A stretch of 64,000 nucleotides of DNA from Planctomycetaceae bacterium (lineage in GTDB: Bacteria > Planctomycetota > Planctomycetia > Planctomycetales > Planctomycetaceae). Position numbers and translations under genes: made by a program. Position 1 is the first letter of the stretch. The number at the start of each line of letters is the position of its first letter. Positions 57,962 to 64,000 of this stretch are shown here, one piece after another. The stretch is from the NCBI GenBank assembly GCA_020638955.1, contig JACKHO010000007.1, positions 310,001 to 374,000 of the forward strand, in the 5' to 3' direction. Below the pieces are notes generated by a model. It was given only the letters and a program-made list of their open reading frames with translations. It had not been told where the DNA came from and ran no database searches.

Positions 57962-58492
57962 TTACCTGTCGGTCCCGCCATCGACAGGAAGGTACACTTT
58001 CAGGTCCCCACTCAGTGCAACTTCCATGCAAGCCCAATTCATTAGGTCATGCATATGCAGCGGCGGCGAATGAAGATTGCCGGACTCAGTAATCGGCTTT
58101 TGTGACGCGAGAAACTCCCAAATAGTAGCGGTGGAAATCACGGTACTCGCCCCAGCGAATAACCAGCCTTCTGGCGGAGGTAGGATACTCGAACAAATGC
58201 CAAACACGGCCGTCGCGAGTAAGTCAGTTGCCCCCTTGGTCTGTCTGCGCTCCTCAGTTGTCTGCTTAAACCACTTTTCGGTCTTCATACGGCTGACAGG
58301 TTCATTGATTTGTTGGTGGACGTTCTGAACTGCTTCCCGTGTACATGTCGACAACTCCGAAGCGACCATTGCTGATGAGGTGCTTGGGATTTTGCGGACA
58401 GTGTTGTGTCTTATTTCCACGAGGTCTGTTGTTCGAATTGGTGGGGTGATTGGTAGTCCTACCACGGTTTCCGAAGCATGTGTCACTGCCAT
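57962..58492 (-). CDS. Hypothetical protein with one hydrophobic hairpin
   Basis: A 176-residue frame with ATG 58492. It contains an unusual Thr/Ser/Pro-rich first third, a basic stretch (MKTEKWFKQTTEERRQTK), and a hydrophobic pair of segments (about residues 87-120, ATAVFGICSSIL and LFAGASTVISTATIW). No Shine-Dalgarno or family is recognisable. Kept because it is the longest frame in this gap and has a plausible membrane region; it may be spurious. Confidence 0.4.
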   Translation of the reverse strand: MAVTHASETVVGLPITPPIRTTDLVEIRHNTVRKIPSTSSAMVASELSTCTREAVQNVHQQINEPVSRMKTEKWFKQTTEERRQTKGATDLLATAVFGICSSILPPPEGWLFAGASTVISTATIWEFLASQKPITESGNLHSPPLHMHDLMNWACMEVALSGDLKVYLPVDGGTDR

Positions 58493-58553
58493 GCTCGAAC
58501 TGACGTTGGCATAAGCGGCCCAGAAACCGAAGTCTGTAACACTTTCGCCTCAG

Positions 58554-59060
58554 ATGGCCACCGAGGTTCAAAAACATCTCGGTGAAGATGCTGTAGCCGG
58601 CGTTAAGTGGAATAGGCGACTGAACGGAGAGTGGAAAGTCGACTTCTCCCCAGCATTCACACCAGTTGCAGAAGTCTTGCTGCCCACAGAGTGGCAGGCG
58701 TTCGAAAATGTTCCAAGATTAATAATCTCTCGATTTCTCGATTGGCAGATGTGGAAGACACTCGTGCGTTTTTGCTTCGTCGGATTCGCTACGATTCGCT
58801 TCTTTGTTGAAACGTCAGCATGGATTTCGGACCTGAGCGATTGGCTTCTATATTCCACGGGAGGCGTCACATTGGAGACGGTAATGGAAGACAGTGAAAC
58901 GATTGAGGCTCCCCATGACACGCCCCCACCGGTTCAAATAGTAGGCATACGTACGACCACAACCACCAACTCACCCATCAGCATTGACGGATGGGTGCGA
59001 GTGCTGAACAATCGCAGCGTTGATGTTCGTGCTTTCGAAGAAGTTGGATGTGCCCCATGA
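58554..59060 (+). CDS. Doubtful frame before the oxidoreductase gene
   Basis: A 168-residue frame with a hydrophobic segment (about residues 65-85, TLVRFCFVGFATIRFF) and no recognised motif. It overlaps the start of the oxidoreductase by 4 bp. Its codon pattern does not stand out from the opposite strand, where a 117-residue frame is also open. Only weak support. Confidence 0.25.
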   Translation: MATEVQKHLGEDAVAGVKWNRRLNGEWKVDFSPAFTPVAEVLLPTEWQAFENVPRLIISRFLDWQMWKTLVRFCFVGFATIRFFVETSAWISDLSDWLLYSTGGVTLETVMEDSETIEAPHDTPPPVQIVGIRTTTTTNSPISIDGWVRVLNNRSVDVRAFEEVGCAP

Positions 59061-60406
59061 AACTTACGCGCCGTCAGTTTGTTGCCAGTTCACTTGCCGC
59101 TGGAGTTTATGTCGCCGGAAGTGCGGCGCCGGTTTGGAGTGAGTCTCCGAATGACAAAATGAATGTGGCCTTCATTGGCTGTGGTGGTCGTGGTGGGGCG
59201 AATTTGAAAACGGTTTCGGGAGCGGGTGGCGTCAATGTTGTAACGTTGTGTGACGTCAATGGCAGCAACCTGGCCCGTGCTTCGGAACTGTTTCCTCAGG
59301 CGAAGACCTTTGAAGACTTCCGCGAAGTGTTCGACTACCCAGACGACTTTGACGCCGTCGTCGTCAGCACCTGCGAACACACGCATGCTTACGCCACCAT
59401 GCCGGCGCTGCGGGCCGGGAAGCATGTGTATTGCGAAAAGCCGCTGACGCACAATGTGGCTGAGTCGCGACTGGTGATGAACACCGCCGCCGAAAAGAAA
59501 GTTGCGACCCAAATGGGGACGCAAATTCACGGCATGCCGAACTATCGCCGCGTGGTGGAACTCGTGCGGTCGGGTGCGATTGGAAAAATCATGGAAGCCC
59601 ACGTCTGGGTCTCGCGGGCGTGGGGACTGCAGTCGGCCGAAGCAGCGAAGCGAAACGGGGACATCATTCATATCACCGATCGTCCCGCGCAGGGCGAACC
59701 TGTTCCCAATGGTTTGAACTGGGACTTATGGTTAGGTCCAGCGAAAGAACGTCCATTCCATTCCGCGTATTTTCCTGGACCCAAGTGGTACCGCTGGTGG
59801 GAATTCGGGAACGGCACCATGTCCGACCTCGGCAGCCATTGGAACGACCTGCCGTTCTGGGCTCTCGAACTTGATGCGCCGCTGGCCGTCACACCGATTG
59901 GTGATCAGAAACCGCACGAAGAAATTGCTCCGGCGACCATGACCGCCGAGTATGAATACGGAAAGCGGGGCGACGCCGATCATCTCGGCGCGCTCAAGCT
60001 CACGTGGTACCAGGGCGAAGACAAACCGGACTTGTGGAAAAACAAAGAAATCCCGCAGTGGGGCAACGGCGTGTTGTTTGTCGGCGACAAAGGCATGATT
60101 CTCTCCGACTACGGCAAGCACGTGCTGCTGCCGGAAGAGAAGTTCAAGGACTTCGAGCGTCCGCCCCAGACCATTCCAGATTCGCCAGGACAGCATGAGG
60201 AGTGGCTCATTGCCTGCCGCACCGGTGCTCCGACGGGAAGTCCCTTCAGTTACGCGGGGCTACTCACAGAAGCGAATCACCTCGGCAATGTGGCGTTCCG
60301 TGCGGGACAGCGCATTGAATGGAATCATGCCGACATGAAAATCCCGAACTGCCCGGATGCCGAGCGGTTCCTCTCGCGCGAACCACGCAAAGGCTGGTCG
60401 CTGTAG
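59057..60406 (+). CDS. Tat-exported Gfo/Idh/MocA family oxidoreductase
   Basis: A 449-residue protein. MKLTRRQFVASSLAAGVYVA is a clear twin-Arg signal. The NAD-binding Rossmann fold follows (MNVAFIGCGGRGGANLKT), then the conserved catalytic block HVYCEKPLTHN (Lys-Pro) and, in the second domain, GTMSDLGSHWNDLPFWAL. Substrates are usually sugars or inositol; exported Gfo/Idh proteins are numerous in planctomycetes. The ATG at 59057 fits the signal; a GTG-type start at 59048 adds only 3 residues. Confidence 0.93.
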   Translation: MKLTRRQFVASSLAAGVYVAGSAAPVWSESPNDKMNVAFIGCGGRGGANLKTVSGAGGVNVVTLCDVNGSNLARASELFPQAKTFEDFREVFDYPDDFDAVVVSTCEHTHAYATMPALRAGKHVYCEKPLTHNVAESRLVMNTAAEKKVATQMGTQIHGMPNYRRVVELVRSGAIGKIMEAHVWVSRAWGLQSAEAAKRNGDIIHITDRPAQGEPVPNGLNWDLWLGPAKERPFHSAYFPGPKWYRWWEFGNGTMSDLGSHWNDLPFWALELDAPLAVTPIGDQKPHEEIAPATMTAEYEYGKRGDADHLGALKLTWYQGEDKPDLWKNKEIPQWGNGVLFVGDKGMILSDYGKHVLLPEEKFKDFERPPQTIPDSPGQHEEWLIACRTGAPTGSPFSYAGLLTEANHLGNVAFRAGQRIEWNHADMKIPNCPDAERFLSREPRKGWSL

Positions 60407-60595
60407 TACAAGCCGCACTAAATCTGCGGTCGCTCGGCGGGAGGAGAATCAGGACGTTTTTTGCGAAATCCGGCAACGGTTGCCGATTGTTTCGCATTGC
60501 GCCCCCGCAATTTGGAATTCCGGTTCTGGTCGGCAGACAATCCTGCTATCAGCGTTTCTCACAAGGATGTGAAATTGCCTTAGGAGAAGTCTGTC

Positions 60596-60766
60596 ATGGA
60601 TTCAGACAGGACCCGCCTCACTCATTGGACGACTCGTTTCGGCGTGTTGCTGCTGGCTGCGCTTTTGTTTAGCGCCGCAGGTTGTCAGCAGCTTTCGTCA
60701 CTGACTGGGCCATCAGCCAGTCGGGGATTGCCGCCGCAAACTGAGGAGGACATTCGCGGTGAGTAA
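60596..60766 (+). CDS. Small lipoprotein, 56 residues
   Basis: Begins at ATG 60596 with AGGAG at about 60582. Sequence start MDSDRTRLTHWTTRFGVLLL, then lipobox FSAAGC with the lipidated Cys at residue 30 and a short polar tail ending EEDIRGE. The last codons overlap the next gene by 8 bp. No family is known to me; its role may be structural at the cell envelope. Confidence 0.65.
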   Translation: MDSDRTRLTHWTTRFGVLLLAALLFSAAGCQQLSSLTGPSASRGLPPQTEEDIRGE

Positions 60767-60908
60767 GTCTCCTGTGCGTCAACTACTGCTCGTGCTGGCT
60801 CTCCTGGTGTGCGCAACATTCAGTGGATGCGCGTGGGGAAACACGTATTTCCAAATGGACAGCAATTCCCGCAGTCCGTTTTTTGGCTTTGATTTGCTGT
60901 CGCGTTAG
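60759..60908 (+). CDS. Small lipoprotein, 49 residues, overlapping the previous gene
   Basis: GTG start at 60759 inside the previous gene (8-bp overlap), giving translational coupling. The sequence MSKSPVRQLLLVLALLVCAT is followed by lipobox FSGC (Cys24) and a short tail AWGNTYFQMDSNSRSP with a Phe-rich end. GAGGA of the previous gene (about 60745-60749) provides a Shine-Dalgarno. Two tandem mini-lipoproteins are unlikely by chance, although neither is long. Confidence 0.6.
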   Translation: MSKSPVRQLLLVLALLVCATFSGCAWGNTYFQMDSNSRSPFFGFDLLSR

Positions 60909-60946
60909 AGCGACTCACGGACAGGAAAGTCTGTGCCACCCGGCTG

Positions 60947-61624
60947 TTAGCCATCTGAATTGCGACCGCGACGAGGTCTCAGCAATCCCGCTGGAATTTC
61001 CACGGCGGGCGGTGCGAGGTTGGCCGTCAGGAAACTGTCTGGAACGCCGCCCGAGGTTGCGATTTCCCGCAGCGTGTTGATGAGCGTTTCATCATTCGGA
61101 TAGGCACCCGACGCCTGAGCCTGGCGGAACGTTTGCTCAAACACCTTCAGCACAGGATCAACATAGTCTCGATGCTGGTCGATGACTTTGTCGGTGAACA
61201 TGGCCCCATCGAGGTGATCGAGTTCGTGCTGTACCACGCGGGCAGGGAGTTCTTCGAGGTCCATTTCAAACAATTGCCCGTCGAGGTCGAAAGCTTCGAT
61301 GACGACGGCTTCGGGGCGTTTCACATCGGCGAACAGTTTGGGCAGGCTGAGGCAACCTTCTTCGTCGGTGTCCGATCCCCGCCGCTTGTTGATTTGCGGG
61401 TTAATGAACACGAATTCGTCTTCCTTGGCCGCTGGATCGGCTTCGAGGTTAATGACGAACAGCCGCAGCGGCAGGCCAATTTGCGTGGCGGCCAGACCAA
61501 TCCCGCGTGCCTCGTACATGAGATCGAACATTTTGCGAACGACGGTCCGCAGGTTGCTGTCAATGCGCTTGACTTCGAGCGCCTGAAATCGGAGGGACGG
61601 ATGCGGGTAATAAACAATTTGCAT
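60947..61624 (-). CDS. def: Peptide deformylase
   Basis: A 225-residue metalloprotease that removes the formyl group from nascent proteins. All three family motifs are present: GIGLAATQIG (motif I), EEGCLSLP (motif II, Cys metal ligand) and QHELDHLDG (motif III, HExxH). The ATG at 61624 (MQIVYYPHPSLR) gives the normal start; the frame extends upstream to 61723 without homology. The C-terminal 55 residues beyond the core are longer than in E. coli and end in a basic RPRRGRNSDG tail. Confidence 0.95.
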   Translation of the reverse strand: MQIVYYPHPSLRFQALEVKRIDSNLRTVVRKMFDLMYEARGIGLAATQIGLPLRLFVINLEADPAAKEDEFVFINPQINKRRGSDTDEEGCLSLPKLFADVKRPEAVVIEAFDLDGQLFEMDLEELPARVVQHELDHLDGAMFTDKVIDQHRDYVDPVLKVFEQTFRQAQASGAYPNDETLINTLREIATSGGVPDSFLTANLAPPAVEIPAGLLRPRRGRNSDG

Positions 61625-61756
61625 GGATAGGTTACCGTACGACGGTAAGGCAGGTACAACTCTCTGAGGTGGGACAGCCCGGGAGGATGGTGCGGCGGCA
61701 AACGCGGGTTGCGTCGCCCGCAATCCTCTGTGCAGGGAAGTATAGAGTCCTATTCG

Positions 61757-62131
61757 CTAATCGTCCCCGCCGTGACGCGGTTTTCTTGGATATCCCATCC
61801 AGACCAGCGGTTTGGCCAAATTCTTCGACTCCCCGGTCTCCAGAGATTTCAGGATTTCCAGCACCGTGCGGTTAATGCGGATGTCTTTTTCCAACTGCTT
61901 GAATGTTTCGGCTGGTATTTGCGTCACGGCCGGTCCGGGTCCCGATTCAATGAGCGAGCCCTTTTGATTGAAAACCAACCATAACAACGTGCGAGGATGA
62001 GACTTAGCACCATCGCGGGCCTTGGTCGCTGCGCCGCCGGACACACGCTGGCCATTCACCTTGTAGAGGTCCATTCGCTCAATCATGACGGCCAGGACGT
62101 TCCAGTCCTTGCCAAACCATCCAAATACCAT
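61757..62131 (-). CDS. Uncharacterised protein, 124 residues
   Basis: Starting at ATG 62131 (MVFGWFGKDWNVLAVMIERM) the frame gives a compact alpha/beta protein without signal peptide. It contains LLWLVFNQKGSLIESGPG and a helical end ILKSLETGESKNLAKPLVW. The frame is open to 62251 but that part looks non-coding. Divergent from dapA, 186 bp away. No family recognised. Confidence 0.6.
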   Translation of the reverse strand: MVFGWFGKDWNVLAVMIERMDLYKVNGQRVSGGAATKARDGAKSHPRTLLWLVFNQKGSLIESGPGPAVTQIPAETFKQLEKDIRINRTVLEILKSLETGESKNLAKPLVWMGYPRKPRHGGDD

Positions 62132-62317
62132 CGGTCGGCCTCTCGGGGCAAAAGTCGGGGAATTGGTGATGAGATTGGAATGCACGCAGCCGCGCCGGTC
62201 AACTCGCCAATGTGAACTGAAGTCGCTAAATTGCGGTTTTGAACTGAACAAACGACCGAAGTCCGTTGTCTACGGACCAAAGAAACTGCCTTAGCTGACT
62301 TAGTGGAGAGATGGATC

Positions 62318-63205
62318 ATGGCCCGTAAGGGGGAACTATTTGCCGGTTTGACAGTTGCCATGGTCACGCCACTGAAGAATGGCGCACTGGACGAAGCGGC
62401 ACTGCGGAAGCTCGTGGACTTTCATGTCGAGCAGGGAACGAACTGCCTCTGCCCCTGCGGCACAACAGGCGAAAGCCCCACGCTCAGCCATGAAGAACAC
62501 GACCGCGTCATTGCCATTGTCTGTGAACACGCCGCTGGCCGCATTCGCGTGATGGCAGGAACAGGTTCCAACAGCACGCAGGAAGCCGTCCGCCTCACGC
62601 AAAAAGCGAAGGAGGCCGGGGCCGATGGTGCCATGCTGGTCGCTCCCTACTACAACAAGCCCATGCAGGAAGGGTTTTATCAGCACTACAAGGCTGTTGC
62701 TGAAGCCGTTGATATTCCCATTATCCTGTACAACATTCCGGGACGAACTGCGAAGAACATGGAGCCGGACACCATTTGTCGTCTCGGCGAAATCCCGAAC
62801 ATTGTGGCCGTGAAAGAAGCGACAGGATCGATGGATCAGGCGTCGCAAATTCTGAACGGCAGCAACCTCACCGTCCTCTCGGGCGACGACAGCCTCACAC
62901 TGCCGCTGATGTCAATTGGAGGCAGCGGGATTGTGTCGGTCGCTGGCAACATTGTGCCGAAAGACATCCTGGCCCTCGTCGCCGCCTGGAAAGCGGGCGA
63001 CATCGCGAAGGCCCAGGAATGGCACCACAAACTGTTCCCCCTCTGCCGCGACATGCTCGGCCTGGCCACCAACCCCATCCCGGTCAAAGCCGCCATGCAA
63101 ATTCTCGGCATGGACACAGGCGAAGTCCGCCTGCCGCTCACTCCACTCTCGGAGGCCGATATGAGCAAGCTCAAGGGAACGCTGACGACTTACGGACTGC
63201 TGTAG
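62318..63205 (+). CDS. dapA: 4-hydroxy-tetrahydrodipicolinate synthase
   Basis: A 295-residue aldolase-class enzyme condensing pyruvate with aspartate semialdehyde toward lysine and diaminopimelate. Conserved residues: CGTTGESPTLSHEE (residues 47-60), catalytic Tyr138 in LYNIPGRT, and Schiff-base Lys166 in IVAVKEATG. Length and fold are typical of DapA (TIM barrel tetramer). The start is ATG 62318 with GGAGA 9 bp upstream rather than the GTG at 62303. A strong hairpin lies 28 bp after the stop. Confidence 0.95.
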   Translation: MARKGELFAGLTVAMVTPLKNGALDEAALRKLVDFHVEQGTNCLCPCGTTGESPTLSHEEHDRVIAIVCEHAAGRIRVMAGTGSNSTQEAVRLTQKAKEAGADGAMLVAPYYNKPMQEGFYQHYKAVAEAVDIPIILYNIPGRTAKNMEPDTICRLGEIPNIVAVKEATGSMDQASQILNGSNLTVLSGDDSLTLPLMSIGGSGIVSVAGNIVPKDILALVAAWKAGDIAKAQEWHHKLFPLCRDMLGLATNPIPVKAAMQILGMDTGEVRLPLTPLSEADMSKLKGTLTTYGLL

Positions 63206-63232
63206 TACGCAGTTTTGATTGCCACAAGAAAC

Positions 63233-63279
63233 ACAAAAAGTCACGAAAATCGCCACCACGCGTTTTCGTGACTTTTTGT
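63233..63279. terminator. 17-bp perfect hairpin downstream of dapA
   Basis: ACAAAAAGTCACGAAAA (63233-63249) is exactly reverse-complementary to TTTTCGTGACTTTTTGT (63263-63279), with a 13-base loop. The 3' arm ends in a T-rich stretch followed by ACTTTTCGTGGCC, so it could work as a terminator for dapA. A related AT-rich 'GTGTTTTTCGTGCCGTTCGTGG' (shown in part) phrase occurs at about 42374-42396, suggesting a dispersed repeat rather than a gene-specific site. Confidence 0.65.
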
Positions 63280-63355
63280 ACTTTTCGTGGCCAGTTCTTC
63301 ATAAATGCCGGTACCAGTGTTTGCATCGAATTCCATATTCCTTTCCGCGATCCCC

Positions 63356-63431
63356 GCGCCTCCGCGTGAACCTACTACGGACGGCGACACGTTCCGTGAG
63401 ATCATGCCCTTCAAGACTCACGCGGAGGCGC
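63356..63431. repeat. Inverted repeat GCGCCTCCGCGTGA ... TCACGCGGAGGCGC
   Basis: Two 14-bp arms (63356-63369 and 63418-63431) are exact reverse complements around a 48-base loop. This sequence type ('CGCGGAGGCGCGGAGACGCG') recurs in many bacterial genomes as dispersed intergenic repeats. The stretch 63206-63569 holds no gene besides these two structures. Confidence 0.65.
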
Positions 63432-63569
63432 GGAGACGCGGAGAGACCGTTCAGCCTTCATCGTCCGACGTGCCGAATTTCGCGGAAAAGCGTTGAAAGC
63501 TGATGCAATTAGCGTTTAGGGTTGAAGTCGCTCCCCACATGATTGTTCCTTGAAATGGGACAAAGCGGC

Positions 63570-64000
63570 ATGTCGTCGACCAACGCTTCAGTACAGCCCG
63601 AGTCTGAACAACGCACAATGCTGTCTCGTGCGTTGTCCGGGCTTGTTCGGGGGATGGTCTACGGATTACTCGTGGGCGGCTATGTGTTTGCCTTCACAAA
63701 CGAGTGGTTTATCCGCGCAGATGACTACGTGCATCCCGGGATTTATGACGAAGTGGGATACGAAGCAGCGCGACTGAGGTTTGGCTTTGTTGTCGCCATT
63801 TCTGCAGTTGCATTCTTCGGATTGGCCCGAGCCGTTATCGCCGCAAACTGGCAGTCAGGTTGGCCCTACCTCGCGGACTACGGGATGTTGGGAAGTGTTG
63901 TACTGGTCGTCGCAACCGGACTCATTGCCGCCGCATTTCTGAACCAGTATCCGTTCAACAATTTGAAGACATCCGAAAGCAGCGTCATGGACGCAGTCGA
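63570..64000 (+). CDS. Membrane protein, truncated by the window edge
   Basis: From ATG 63570 a frame runs open to the right edge (143 codons). It begins MSSTNASVQPESEQRTMLSR and has hydrophobic segments near residues 24-40 (LVRGMVYGLLVGGYVFAF), 72-90 (FGFVVAISAVAFFGLARA) and 105-125 (YGMLGSVVLVVATGLIAAAF). The C-terminus is not in the window, so the family cannot be decided. Confidence 0.75.
   Translation, partial: MSSTNASVQPESEQRTMLSRALSGLVRGMVYGLLVGGYVFAFTNEWFIRADDYVHPGIYDEVGYEAARLRFGFVVAISAVAFFGLARAVIAANWQSGWPYLADYGMLGSVVLVVATGLIAAAFLNQYPFNNLKTSESSVMDAV

Overview
The window looks like chromosome of a planctomycete (Planctomycetales). The evidence is the gene mix: secreted sulfatases with a C-x-P-S/T-R active-site motif, PQQ-like beta-propeller proteins, NHL-repeat and SMP-30-like propellers, a Tat-exported Gfo/Idh/MocA oxidoreductase, a SUMF1-fold protein, a sialidase, a DUF1593-type nucleoside-hydrolase homologue and many exported proteins of unknown function. 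These sit among ordinary housekeeping genes with loose operons and weak Shine-Dalgarno sites. No rRNA, CRISPR array, prophage or plasmid backbone is visible. There is one tRNA, tRNA-Leu(TAA).

Layout. 0-5 kb: the end of an unknown gene, a DUF6896/DUF4279-like orphan flanked by palindromic repeats, an NHL propeller, a PQQ-like propeller and a sugar isomerase-like TIM barrel. 5-16.5 kb: YgfZ, a PhyH-type dioxygenase, an M16 homologue without the zinc motif, a zinc metallopeptidase, a tiny membrane protein plus asparagine synthase plus a membrane protein, an MacB/FtsX-like permease, a secreted alpha/beta hydrolase and a TlpA-like thioredoxin protein. 16.5-23.3 kb: tRNA-Leu, a SUMF1-fold protein, rho, coaE and aroA. 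23.7-27.9 kb: a large membrane-anchored coiled-coil FtsK/SpoIIIE-type ATPase. 28.4-31.4 kb: a 983-residue NACHT-type STAND NTPase ending in pentapeptide repeats, a likely defence gene. 31.5-37.7 kb: pyruvate dehydrogenase E2, a sulfatase, a complete IS4-type element with a 10-bp target duplication, and argG. 37.9-42.3 kb is the most accessory-looking part: a tight ParA-like / unknown / unknown cassette, then a complete IS1182-type element flanked by truncated copies of two genes whose intact versions lie at 53.2-55.7 kb. 42.4-57.9 kb: DUF1593 protein, sulfatase, polyprenyl diphosphate synthase, PQQ-like propeller, several exported or membrane unknowns, an Imm26-like gene, aldo/keto reductase, serine hydrolase, alpha/beta hydrolase, and a sialidase/SMP-30 fusion broken by a frameshift. 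58-64 kb: oxidoreductase, two overlapping mini-lipoproteins, peptide deformylase, dapA, repeats and a truncated membrane protein.

The catabolic genes fit life on sulfated and sialylated polymers: sulfatases remove sulfate, the (broken) sialidase would release sialic acid, and the hydrolases, isomerase and oxidoreductase could process the products. The best candidates for an undescribed system are the ParA-like three-gene cassette (37.9-39.9 kb), the NACHT-pentapeptide gene (28.5-31.4 kb) and the standalone FtsK-like membrane ATPase (23.7-27.9 kb). The window also carries a family of about 140-bp MITE-like elements ending in GTAGGGTG/CACCCTAC. All family names come from motif and pattern recognition in the translated sequence; no database search was possible.
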